In this document: piece by piece, positions 17,531-24,765 of the stretch
Layout of the letters: every line of letters begins with the position of its first letter
Position numbering within the stretch: position 1 is the first letter of the stretch
Assembly: GCA_026415675.1 (NCBI GenBank)
Contig: JAOAGQ010000050.1
Coordinates: 1 to 64,000 of the forward strand
Source: Syntrophorhabdaceae bacterium
Lineage (GTDB): Bacteria > Desulfobacterota > Syntrophorhabdia > Syntrophorhabdales > Syntrophorhabdaceae
Direction: 5' to 3'
Length of the DNA stretch: 64,000 nt
Notes under the pieces: generated by a model
Database searches by the model: none
The model's input: the letters and a program-made list of their open reading frames with translations, nothing else
What the model was told of the DNA's origin: nothing
Made by a program: the position numbers and the translations under genes

Positions 17531-18601
17531 CTACAAAATCCTGTAGCGCCTCTTGAGGGCCTCTATAAATCTTTGGTTCTCCTCTATTTTTCCTATAGAA
17601 ACCCTAACATATTCCGGTAAACCATATGGGCCCATCCACCGTACGACTACCCGATCTTCGTATAGCATCTCGGTCAATACTCGGGCATTATCATCCTTGA
17701 ACAGGATAAAATTGGCCTCTGTGGGCACATAGGATATACCCATCTCTTTGAAGGCATTATATAAAAATGCCTTTCCTTTTCTATTGTTTTCAAGGACCAT
17801 TTCGAGGTGATGCTGGTCTTCTATAGCTCCAAGGGCGCCGGCGATGGCAAGGGCATTGACACTGAATGGTTGCTGGGTCCTTTCCATATATGATATTAGG
17901 GATGCCTCAGCTAACCCATATCCTATCCGGAGACCGGCAAGGGCATACGCCTTTGAGAATGTTCTGAGTATTACTACGGGGTAATCCTTGGTGAATCTAT
18001 GGGATCGGGGAAAATTTTTACTATCTGTAAACTCACCGTAAGCCTCATCGACAACAACGAGGATCTCATCGGGGAGTTCATTTAAAAACCTTACAAATTC
18101 CTCCTCTTCGAAGATCGTCCCTGTCGGGTTTAATGGATTATTGAGAAAGATGATCCTTGTTCTTTTGTCAGTAGCCTTGAGTAAACTATCCAATTTTACC
18201 TTCATCCCCTCAAGGGGCACTTTAACGACCCTGTAACCGTATATCTTCGATGCGATCTCGTAGAAGGCAAAGCAAGGCTCTGTAACTATGACCACATCCC
18301 TATCCGGGGATCGGGCTGCCTTGAGCACAAGCTCTATCAGTTCATCGGAACCGTCACCGAGCACAACATTTTCCGGGGCAAGACCGTATCTTTCCCCTAA
18401 AACCTTTTTAAGCTCGTATTCCCCCCCTGGATATCTGTTCACAGAAAAAAGGGCATCGAGAATCGCGGAGATCGCCTTAGGGGATGGGGGGTAAGGATTT
18501 TCATTTGAGGCGAGCTTTATCCAGCCGTTATCGGTGCCGTATTTTTTTGCCTTAGGATAAAAGGGAATCTGTCCTATCTTCCCATCGATCGTGAGCTTCA
18601 T
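17531..18601 (-). CDS. hisC: Histidinol-phosphate aminotransferase
   Basis: A 356-residue PLP-dependent aminotransferase of fold type I. The N-terminal LASNENPYPPSPKA segment, the NNPLNPTG motif, DEAYGEF and the PLP lysine in RTFSKAYALAGLRIGYG all fit HisC. It interconverts imidazole-acetol phosphate and histidinol phosphate. The start codon overlaps the stop of the upstream PHP phosphatase gene (TAATG), which supports a shared function in histidine synthesis. A role with other aromatic keto acids cannot be excluded. Confidence 0.92.
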   Translation of the reverse strand: MKLTIDGKIGQIPFYPKAKKYGTDNGWIKLASNENPYPPSPKAISAILDALFSVNRYPGGEYELKKVLGERYGLAPENVVLGDGSDELIELVLKAARSPDRDVVIVTEPCFAFYEIASKIYGYRVVKVPLEGMKVKLDSLLKATDKRTRIIFLNNPLNPTGTIFEEEEFVRFLNELPDEILVVVDEAYGEFTDSKNFPRSHRFTKDYPVVILRTFSKAYALAGLRIGYGLAEASLISYMERTQQPFSVNALAIAGALGAIEDQHHLEMVLENNRKGKAFLYNAFKEMGISYVPTEANFILFKDDNARVLTEMLYEDRVVVRWMGPYGLPEYVRVSIGKIEENQRFIEALKRRYRIL

Positions 18602-19248
18602 TACAGTATCTTCTCCACGAGTTTCGCCGCGTTTTTCTGCATGTTCTTGAAGTCTTCCACCGTCAGCCCTGCCCCGAGGGCGATACGGAGGGCCTCTTCT
18701 TCTGTGACAAGATCCAATGGACTATGGGAATCGGTATCAAGGATAAGGTTAGCCCCTGTCTTAATTGCGATCTTTGCCACGTGGCCATTTGAGAGGGAAT
18801 GGCCTTTTCTCGTGCTTATCTCAAGGAGCACCCCCTTTTCTTTAGCGAGGAGGGCATCTTCCTCCTTTATCAATCCAGGATGGGCAAGGATATCGGCCCC
18901 TGCCTCTATAGCTGCCCTGTTTGTCCCTTCCGCAACAGGTTCTGAGAGTGTCTCTCCGTGGACGACCACATAGGATATCCCCAGACCTCTTGCATAAGAG
19001 ATGATATCCCCTATAAGCTTCGGGGGAACGTGGGTTATCTCAACACCTGGGATAACCGTTATACCTTCGTGGTATACAGAAAAATCTTTTAATTTCCTGA
19101 TGCCCCTTACTATATTATCGATATTCGTGTGGTCTACGTGGTCTGATATTCCGAGGACTTTATAACCCTTTACCTTTGCCCTCCTTATGAGTTCGGCAGG
19201 AATGAGTTCACCATCACTTAGAAATGAATGGGTATGGAGGTCTATCAT
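18601..19248 (-). CDS. PHP-domain phosphatase, histidinol phosphate phosphatase-like
   Basis: A 215-residue PHP-domain protein. Metal-binding motifs are DLHTHSFLSDGE at the N-terminus, GISDHVDHTN, PGVEITHVPP and LDTDSHSPLD near the end. Stand-alone PHP proteins hydrolyse phosphoesters; those beside hisC usually act as histidinol phosphatase, and the 1-nt overlap with hisC fits that role. Substrate assignment is by context. Confidence 0.85.
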   Translation of the reverse strand: MIDLHTHSFLSDGELIPAELIRRAKVKGYKVLGISDHVDHTNIDNIVRGIRKLKDFSVYHEGITVIPGVEITHVPPKLIGDIISYARGLGISYVVVHGETLSEPVAEGTNRAAIEAGADILAHPGLIKEEDALLAKEKGVLLEISTRKGHSLSNGHVAKIAIKTGANLILDTDSHSPLDLVTEEEALRIALGAGLTVEDFKNMQKNAAKLVEKIL

Positions 19249-19257
19249 TTCACCCCC

Positions 19258-19755
19258 CTACATTTTATATTTACCAAAGTCATCCGGAGAGAGGCTCTCG
19301 AGTACCTCTTCCCAATCGGTAGAATCCGCCACAACCTTATCTCCTTTTGTAGAGAGGTCTATTTTTGCAGACTTCTTGATCACCGCTTCCTCTACAAAGA
19401 TCGGTGCGTTTGTCCTAAGGGCTATAGCGATGGCGTCGCTTGGCCTTGAATCTATTATCAACCTCTTTCTATCCACATCCAGGTGTATGAGGGCGTAGTA
19501 CGTATTATCCTTCAAATCGTTCACCTCAATTTTCACCACCTTAACCCCCAGGTTATCGAGTATATTCTTTATCAGGTCATGGGTCATAGGTCTCGGGGTG
19601 CCTATATTTTCAAGGGCGGTAGCAATGCTTGAGGCCTCAAGAAGACCGATCCAGATAGGTAGAACGTCCTTATCCTCGAGATCTTTAAGTAAGATAATAG
19701 GCGTATTGGTAAATGGATCAACCGTGATGCCTGCAACCTTCATTTCTTTGAGCAT
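19258..19755 (-). CDS. Bifunctional nuclease family protein
   Basis: A 165-residue protein of the DUF151/bifunctional nuclease family: VAGITVDPFTNTPIILLKD at the start, VLPIWIGLLEASSIATALE, then IDSRPSDAIAIALR. Homologues have been reported to have DNase and RNase activity, but the bacterial role is poorly defined. The ATG at 19755 is preceded by GGAGGT with 5 nt spacing, which favours it over a start at 19803. The first 38 nt overlap the 3' end of miaB. The C-terminus is acidic. Confidence 0.9.
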   Translation of the reverse strand: MLKEMKVAGITVDPFTNTPIILLKDLEDKDVLPIWIGLLEASSIATALENIGTPRPMTHDLIKNILDNLGVKVVKIEVNDLKDNTYYALIHLDVDRKRLIIDSRPSDAIAIALRTNAPIFVEEAVIKKSAKIDLSTKGDKVVADSTDWEEVLESLSPDDFGKYKM

Positions 19756-21124
19756 GTAATACCTCCATATTTTTTTCGGGAAGAACCTCTCCCTTTTTGC
19801 CATCGATTGCTTCCATCTGTTGATAAACCGGCCTTCCCTTAAGGGAGTTTGCGTATCCCTTTAGTATTTCCACATCTATCAAGTTCCCAATCATTCCCCG
19901 CTCTCCCGGTAAGTTTACGATTTTGTTTGTCCTTGTCCTCCCCGTATATTCCTCGCCCCCGTTTTTACTCTTACCCTCTATGAGGATCTGAACAACAGAC
20001 CCCTCCATTGCCCTGTTTTTCTTCAATGTAATCGCCTTTTGTGTGTCTTGGAGAACCTTAAGCCTTGATAAAGCCTCCTCTCTCGGCACGGTCATCTCCA
20101 GTGACCAGGCTAATGTATACTTCCTTGGAGAATAGACAAAAGAAAATAGCCCATCGAATTCTACATCCCTTATAAGCTCCATGGTCTTTTCAAAATCCTG
20201 TTCATCCTCCCCCGGGAAACCTACGATACAATCCGCGGTAATTGCTATATGGGGTACCCTGTTTCTAAGCAAATCGATCTTCCTTCTATAATCTTCTGAC
20301 GTATACCCCCTGTTCATAGATTCCAATATCTTATCAGAACCTGACTGGAAGGGAAGGTGTATATGTTCACAGAGTTTTTCAAGGTCTCCAAAACAGTTTA
20401 TCAATGCATCGGAGAGGTCTTTAGGGTGGGATGTGACGAATCTAATACGTTCAATCCCCTCTATCTTATTTATGGCTTTCAAAAGCTCGGGGAAACCCAT
20501 ATCTGATGTGCCTTTATTGTAAGAGTTCACATTCTGCCCGAGAAGGGTTACCTCCTTAACCCCACTCTCTGCGAGTCCCCTCACTTCCTTTATGATATCC
20601 TCACTCCTCCTGCTTACCTCCCTGCCCCTCACGTAGGGAACTATACAGTAACTGCAGAAGTTATTACAACCCTTCATTATGGAGACATAGGCCTTTACAT
20701 CTCTTTCAGTCCTATCAGGTATGGAAATATAGATCGGGGCCCCCCCGTTTTCAGAAAAATCGAAATGTTTACCCTTTTCGATTGAGTTTTTTATGGCCGT
20801 CTCTATCTTTCCTATATTCGATGGGCCCAAAGAGAAATCTATGAAGGGGACCCTGTTTAGAATCCCCTCCTTCTCAAGCTGGGCGATACATCCCGTAACC
20901 CCTAATATGGTCCCTTTTTTCGATTTTATCCGCTTCAGCCTACCCATTAAGCTGTAAAACTTCTCTTCCGCCTTCTTCCTCACACAACACGTATTAACTA
21001 TTACTACCTCGGCCTCTTCTGCATCGAATACCTGCTCATGGCCTCGAGATGCGAGGAGATACGCCATCTTTTCAGAATCATGTTCGTTCATCTGACAGCC
21101 AAAGGTCTCGATACAGAACTTCAT
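19718..21124 (-). CDS. miaB: tRNA-2-methylthio-N6-dimethylallyladenosine synthase
   Basis: A radical SAM methylthiotransferase. It has the N-terminal UPF0004 domain with cysteines in ETFGCQMNEHDSEK, NTCCVRK and GVTGCIAQ. The radical SAM cluster is CNNFCSYCIVPYVRGRE and the C-terminal TRAM domain covers the last ~65 residues. It adds a methylthio group to i6A37 of tRNAs reading UNN codons. The start is either the ATG at 21124 or a TTG at 21130, the latter being better spaced (5 nt) from AGGAG. The C-terminal ~25 residues extend past the usual TRAM end and overlap the next gene. Confidence 0.94.
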   Translation of the reverse strand: MKFCIETFGCQMNEHDSEKMAYLLASRGHEQVFDAEEAEVVIVNTCCVRKKAEEKFYSLMGRLKRIKSKKGTILGVTGCIAQLEKEGILNRVPFIDFSLGPSNIGKIETAIKNSIEKGKHFDFSENGGAPIYISIPDRTERDVKAYVSIMKGCNNFCSYCIVPYVRGREVSRRSEDIIKEVRGLAESGVKEVTLLGQNVNSYNKGTSDMGFPELLKAINKIEGIERIRFVTSHPKDLSDALINCFGDLEKLCEHIHLPFQSGSDKILESMNRGYTSEDYRRKIDLLRNRVPHIAITADCIVGFPGEDEQDFEKTMELIRDVEFDGLFSFVYSPRKYTLAWSLEMTVPREEALSRLKVLQDTQKAITLKKNRAMEGSVVQILIEGKSKNGGEEYTGRTRTNKIVNLPGERGMIGNLIDVEILKGYANSLKGRPVYQQMEAIDGKKGEVLPEKNMEVLHAQRNEGCRHHG

Positions 21125-21138
21125 TGCCAAAAAAACTC

Positions 21139-22251
21139 CTACTCCGCCTTTTCCCTTATATAAAACTTAGGTCCCAATTTTTGCATCTTCTGGACTATAC
21201 CGCCATATTCGAGTTCTGAGTAGGGCAGCATCGCAGCCCCGGAAAATCCCTGCTCCCTTATCTCCGTTGCCTTTCTCGAGACCTTTGCCCTTATGTAATC
21301 CCAGTAAGGGTGGTCAAAGGCATCGGCAGGCTCCGTAAGTTTACCGTTATGTACACAGAATCCTAAAGCACACACAACAGGAGGGCCATCGAAATAAGAG
21401 ACGCTGGAGTTCATCTTCACGGGCATCAATGGACCGGTATGGCTACCCCTCATAAAACCGGCAACATAATGGCCTATATTGAAAGGGGCGAGGGCCTCTC
21501 CTGTGGCAGGGAATGGACCCTGAACCCTAACGAGCATTACGGGGTCATCCTTACCTGTATATTTTCCAGCAATGTTGTGTAGCCTTGTTGTGCTTACCAC
21601 CGCCGCTATCTCCCCTGTCTCCCTTGACCATACGGACTCAACAACAAAACGTTCATTATCCCTAAGCAGCGCTGCGATATCATAGAGTTCTTCAGGGGCG
21701 TTGAGTTCAATTATCCGGTCCCCTTCCGTATGGTTTACATCCATGATCACAAATTTAAACCCCTTTGCCATGTTGGGGGAGAGTATGAGACCTGAGTTAT
21801 ACATGGGATCTGCGAACATAAGATAGAGGGGAAGGTTGTATGCCCCGGGATCCGTCTTGTCGGCGGCAAAAAATAGAAACGGTTCGTTCGGCCTTTCGAC
21901 GAATTCCATCTCCGCCACAGCAGGACCCATCCCCCTTATATTTCCAGAAAATGAATCTTTCAACAAATCCTGGCCAGCCCCATAGAGACCCTGGGATTTG
22001 GCCACCTCTGTCCCTGCCAGAAAAGCATCCCAGGCGAGTTTATGAACTTCCTCACTCCCGATCCCGTGTTTGTGGGAAAAGAGGATCGCCATATCGTCAC
22101 CGGTATGGCTTACAAAATAGTCGCTTACAATACCTTTACCCTCTTTTTCGATAAATTCCTCCACCTTTTTGAACAAAGGTGTACTTGGTTTAATGTGACC
22201 CCCGAGACTGCCAATATCCGCTTTAATGATTGATAATGTGGTTTTGTTCAT
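21139..22251 (-). CDS. Archaeal-type fructose-1,6-bisphosphate aldolase/phosphatase
   Basis: A 370-residue protein of the bifunctional FBP aldolase/phosphatase family (type V FBPase). Signatures are SIIKADIGSLGGHI at the N-terminus, SHTGDDMAILFSHKHG, MFADPMYNSGLIL and FMRGSHTGPLMPV followed by FDGPPVV. It condenses DHAP and glyceraldehyde 3-phosphate and dephosphorylates the product, giving unidirectional gluconeogenesis. This enzyme is typical of archaea and deep-branching or anaerobic autotrophic bacteria. GGAGGAG precedes the ATG, and the first 29 nt overlap the end of surE. Confidence 0.93.
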   Translation of the reverse strand: MNKTTLSIIKADIGSLGGHIKPSTPLFKKVEEFIEKEGKGIVSDYFVSHTGDDMAILFSHKHGIGSEEVHKLAWDAFLAGTEVAKSQGLYGAGQDLLKDSFSGNIRGMGPAVAEMEFVERPNEPFLFFAADKTDPGAYNLPLYLMFADPMYNSGLILSPNMAKGFKFVIMDVNHTEGDRIIELNAPEELYDIAALLRDNERFVVESVWSRETGEIAAVVSTTRLHNIAGKYTGKDDPVMLVRVQGPFPATGEALAPFNIGHYVAGFMRGSHTGPLMPVKMNSSVSYFDGPPVVCALGFCVHNGKLTEPADAFDHPYWDYIRAKVSRKATEIREQGFSGAAMLPYSELEYGGIVQKMQKLGPKFYIREKAE

Positions 22252-23005
22252 GCACTCCTCCTCTTCTCATTAAACATTTTTTAAAATATTCCATTGACTC
22301 ACTATTTGTCATATCAAGCTCAAGGGGTGATATGGAAACAAACCCCCTCTTTACCGCATAAAAGTCGGTTCCCTCTACCATTTCGAAATCATCTCCACCA
22401 CCGGCTATCCAGTAGTACTTATACCCCCTGGGATCCATTCTTTCCAGTACTGTATCATTATAAACCCTTTTTCCAAGCCTTGTCACCATAAAACCATTTA
22501 TCTTGTCTTTTTGTATGTTTGGTATATTCACGTTTAAAAATGTGTGATATGGGAAGGGGCGATTTTTTAACATCTCTATCAACTCTCCCACGATCAGGGA
22601 GGCATCGTGAAAGTGAAAATCCTTTCTCCCATCTATGGAGATGGCAAGGGATGGGATATTGGATAACGCAGCCTCTTCTGCCGCTGCCACGGTTCCGGAA
22701 TAATGGACATCCTGACCCATATTTGGTCCTCTATTTATGCCGGATATTACAAAATCGGGTTTTTCGGGGAGGAGTATCTTAAGCCCCAGAAGAACACAGT
22801 CTGCAGGAGTACCGTTACTCGAAAAAATATGCCCCCCCACCTCTTTTAATCTCAGGGGTTTGTGGAGGGTGATACCATGGGCAACACAGGTCCTCTCCTT
22901 CTCAGGGGCCACCACATATACGGTATGCCCCTTAGAAAGGTACTCTTTCAACACCAAAAGCCCCTCCGAATGGACACCGTCATCGTTGGTCAGAAGGATT
23001 AACAA
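22223..23005 (-). CDS. surE: 5'/3'-nucleotidase SurE
   Basis: A metal-dependent phosphatase with LLTNDDGVHSEGL at the very start, SSNGTPADCV and SGINRGPNMGQDVHYSGT. I place the start at a TTG (23005) preceded by AAGGA with 7 nt spacing, giving 260 residues. A longer frame from 23131 runs through the tRNA-Pro gene and is not credible. SurE dephosphorylates nucleoside monophosphates and short polyphosphates, often under stress. Confidence 0.93.
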   Translation of the reverse strand: MLILLTNDDGVHSEGLLVLKEYLSKGHTVYVVAPEKERTCVAHGITLHKPLRLKEVGGHIFSSNGTPADCVLLGLKILLPEKPDFVISGINRGPNMGQDVHYSGTVAAAEEAALSNIPSLAISIDGRKDFHFHDASLIVGELIEMLKNRPFPYHTFLNVNIPNIQKDKINGFMVTRLGKRVYNDTVLERMDPRGYKYYWIAGGGDDFEMVEGTDFYAVKRGFVSISPLELDMTNSESMEYFKKCLMRRGGVHEQNHIINH

Positions 23006-23046
23006 AAGACTTTCCTTAGCTATTATAAAATACTTACAAAATAAAA

Positions 23047-23122
23047 TCGGGGCGACGGGATTTGAACCTGCGACCTCCTGCACCCCAAGCAGGTGCGCTA
23101 AACCATGCTGCGCTACGCCCCG
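23047..23122 (-). tRNA. tRNA-Pro (anticodon GGG)
   Basis: A 7-bp acceptor stem (CGGGGCG/CGCCCCG), a D arm (GCGC/GCGC), an anticodon stem CCTGC/GCAGG with loop TTGGGGT (anticodon GGG) and a T loop TTCAAAT are all visible. The discriminator is A and no CCA is encoded. The T stem GCAGG/CCCGT contains one A-C mismatch at its third pair. It reads CCC and CCU codons. Confidence 0.93.
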
Positions 23123-23245
23123 ATGTTCCAAATATTACAGGATATTTATAAAAAAGTCTACTCAAAAATTTGTGGCATCCTTGCCATGGCCCATTGAAAG
23201 TATCCGAAATATATGCTATTTTATCCCCAAAAAAGGAGGATAAAA

Positions 23246-23377
23246 ATGGCATCCAACACAAAAAAGACAGAAAACATAAGAAGAAGAAAGAGGGCTTCTC
23301 TCGGCAAGAAGAGAAAAAAGGTGATGTCCAAGTCATCTACACCTCCCTTTCCTGTACACATAGAGAAGAATGAATAG
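23246..23377 (+). CDS. 43-residue basic protein
   Basis: The ATG at 23246 has a strong site (AAAGGAGGATAAAA) directly upstream. The 43-residue product is rich in Lys and Arg (NTKKTENIRRRKRASLGKKR at its N-terminal half) and ends TPPFPVHIEKNE. Short proteins of this pattern (basic stretch, then TPxFPVH) are, as I recall, common in Deltaproteobacteria and have no assigned function; RNA binding would fit the charge. Its last 8 nt overlap the radical SAM start (ATGAATAG), implying translational coupling. Confidence 0.75.
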   Translation: MASNTKKTENIRRRKRASLGKKRKKVMSKSSTPPFPVHIEKNE

Positions 23378-24524
23378 ATCTTTACGTTACGAGATAGGAC
23401 CTATCAGGCCTCCCAGTGAGGCCTATAGTCTTTTAATAAGGTTCACCCGTAACTGCCCTTGGAATAAGTGTGCCTTCTGTTCCCTTTATAAGGGGAGAAG
23501 GTTTCAGAAGAGAACCCTTGATGAGATTAAAAGGGATATAGATACGATAAAGCAAATCAAAGAGGAGATAAAAGAACTCTCCTGGCGTATGGGAACTGCC
23601 GGTAATCTCGATGAATCTATTTTAGAGAAAATATATACCCCCGGCAGTTACAATGAGTGTTTTAGATCTACTGCCCTCTGGTTATACTTTGGGGGAAAAA
23701 ATGTGTTTATCCAGGATGCGAACTCCCTTGCCATGGATCCCGGGGTTTTCACCGAAGCGTTGGTTTACCTTAAAAAAACCTTCCCCCACATTGAAAGGGT
23801 AACATCCTATGCAAGGTCAAGAACCATCGCAAAAAGATGGACCGTTGAGGCGCTTTCGGCAGCTAAGGAAGCGGGGCTTACGAGACTCCATGTGGGATTG
23901 GAATCGGGCAGTGATTTTTTACTAAAATACATGGATAAAGGGGTGACCCGAGAAGAGCATATAGAGGCAGGGAGGAAGGTCAAAGAGGCGGGGATCGAAC
24001 TCTCCGAATACGTGATCCTCGGCATGGGAGGGAAGCGTTGGTGGAGAGAGCATGCGATTTTGACCGCAGAGACATTAAACGAAATAGACCCTGATTTTAT
24101 AAGATTCAGAACGTTAAAGGTCTTAAAAGAGATGCCCCTATATGAAAGGGTTGAAAGAAAAGATTTTCTCCTTTCCACAGAGGAAGATATACTCCTCGAG
24201 GAGAAGGAACTCATCGAGCACCTCGAGGGGATAGGTAGTTATGTGAAAAGTGACCATATTCTAAATCTCCTTGAAGAGGTGGACGGAAAACTCCCCGATG
24301 AAAAGGAGAAGTTACTCTCTGTGATTGACCGGTACTTCACTTTAAGCGAAGAAGAGAGGCTCGTCTACAGGTTTGGAAGAAGGGCAGGGATTTACCGGGG
24401 TTTAGATGACCTAAAGGATGAACTCACCTATCATAAACTCAAAAAACAGATTCGGGAGATGGAAGACAGAGAACCTGGGAGTTTAGAAAAGGCCCTCTCC
24501 CTTCTACTGGAAAATTATATCTGA
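23370..24524 (+). CDS. Radical SAM protein
   Basis: A 384-residue radical SAM enzyme. The cluster-binding motif is unusual: NCPWNKCAFC gives Cys spacing CX4CX2C rather than CX3CX2C. Downstream, HVGLESGSDFLLKYMDKGVT is a typical SAM-binding/strand-four segment of Elp3/B12-like radical SAM proteins. The C-terminal third is charged and helical with no domain I recognise. The reaction is unknown. Its start is embedded in the end of the 43-residue basic protein gene. Confidence 0.85.
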   Translation: MNRSLRYEIGPIRPPSEAYSLLIRFTRNCPWNKCAFCSLYKGRRFQKRTLDEIKRDIDTIKQIKEEIKELSWRMGTAGNLDESILEKIYTPGSYNECFRSTALWLYFGGKNVFIQDANSLAMDPGVFTEALVYLKKTFPHIERVTSYARSRTIAKRWTVEALSAAKEAGLTRLHVGLESGSDFLLKYMDKGVTREEHIEAGRKVKEAGIELSEYVILGMGGKRWWREHAILTAETLNEIDPDFIRFRTLKVLKEMPLYERVERKDFLLSTEEDILLEEKELIEHLEGIGSYVKSDHILNLLEEVDGKLPDEKEKLLSVIDRYFTLSEEERLVYRFGRRAGIYRGLDDLKDELTYHKLKKQIREMEDREPGSLEKALSLLLENYI

Positions 24525-24545
24525 TAAACACCGCCTATTTATTCC

Positions 24546-24574
24546 TTGACAAAACATATAATTTTAAGTTTAAT
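24546..24574 (+). promoter_or_regulatory. Sigma-70 promoter of the leader RNA and aminotransferase operon
   Basis: A perfect -35 TTGACA (24546-24551) and a -10 TTTAAT (24569-24574) are separated by the ideal 17 nt. Transcription would start near 24582, leaving about 185 nt of untranslated leader before the aminotransferase start. Confidence 0.65.
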
Positions 24575-24675
24575 AAATATATTATGGCTATGTTCGGTAC
24601 GTGCACATTTTACGGTTTTTACTTTTACTTTAGAGGCTTGCACCCGGGCATAGTTTTGCTTTGAAAAAAGCAAAA

Positions 24676-24706
24676 GGCCATGGGTGCAAAATCCATGGCC
24701 TTTTTT
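24676..24706 (+). terminator. Terminator/attenuator 1 in the leader
   Basis: GGCCATGG (24676-24683) pairs with CCATGGCC (24693-24700), extended by A-U pairs, and is followed directly by TTTTTT. The 5' arm and loop contain the 3' strand of P1. Confidence 0.8.
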
Positions 24707-24712
24707 GTTTGA

Positions 24713-24742
24713 GGCCATGGCGATAGGGCTATGGCCTTTTTT
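24713..24742 (+). terminator. Terminator/attenuator 2 in the leader
   Basis: GGCCAT (24713-24718) pairs with ATGGCC (24731-24736), followed by TTTTTT. It reuses the GGCCAT sequence of terminator 1, so cross-pairing between the two is possible. The T-tract ends 12 nt before the ribosome site GGGAGG. Confidence 0.65.
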
Positions 24743-24765
24743 GTTATATAAAGAGGGAGGACTTG

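Larger units (their letters stand above)
24582..24742 (+). ncRNA. Structured leader RNA: candidate riboswitch, attenuator or sRNA
   Basis: Transcribed from the promoter at 24546. P1: TTGCACCC (24638-24645) pairs perfectly with GGGTGCAA (24682-24689). P2 inside it: TTTTGCTTT (24654-24662) pairs with AAAGCAAAA (24667-24675) across a GAAA tetraloop. The unpaired flanks GGGCATAG and GGCCAT form an internal loop that could bind a ligand. The 3' strand of P1 overlaps the first terminator stem, so P1 and the terminator exclude each other, as in a riboswitch or attenuator. I do not recognise a known class. If both terminators always work, it would instead be an sRNA of about 125-160 nt. Confidence 0.6.

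Noticed and set aside
22223-23131. Long SurE frame starting at 23131
   Set aside because: Its first ~28 residues are the translation of the tRNA-Pro gene; the TTG at 23005 with AAGGA upstream is the credible start.
24582-24765. T-box leader controlling the aminotransferases
   Set aside because: No AGGGTGGNACCGCG-type antiterminator bulge and no specifier-loop pattern; only GGGTGCAA is similar by chance.
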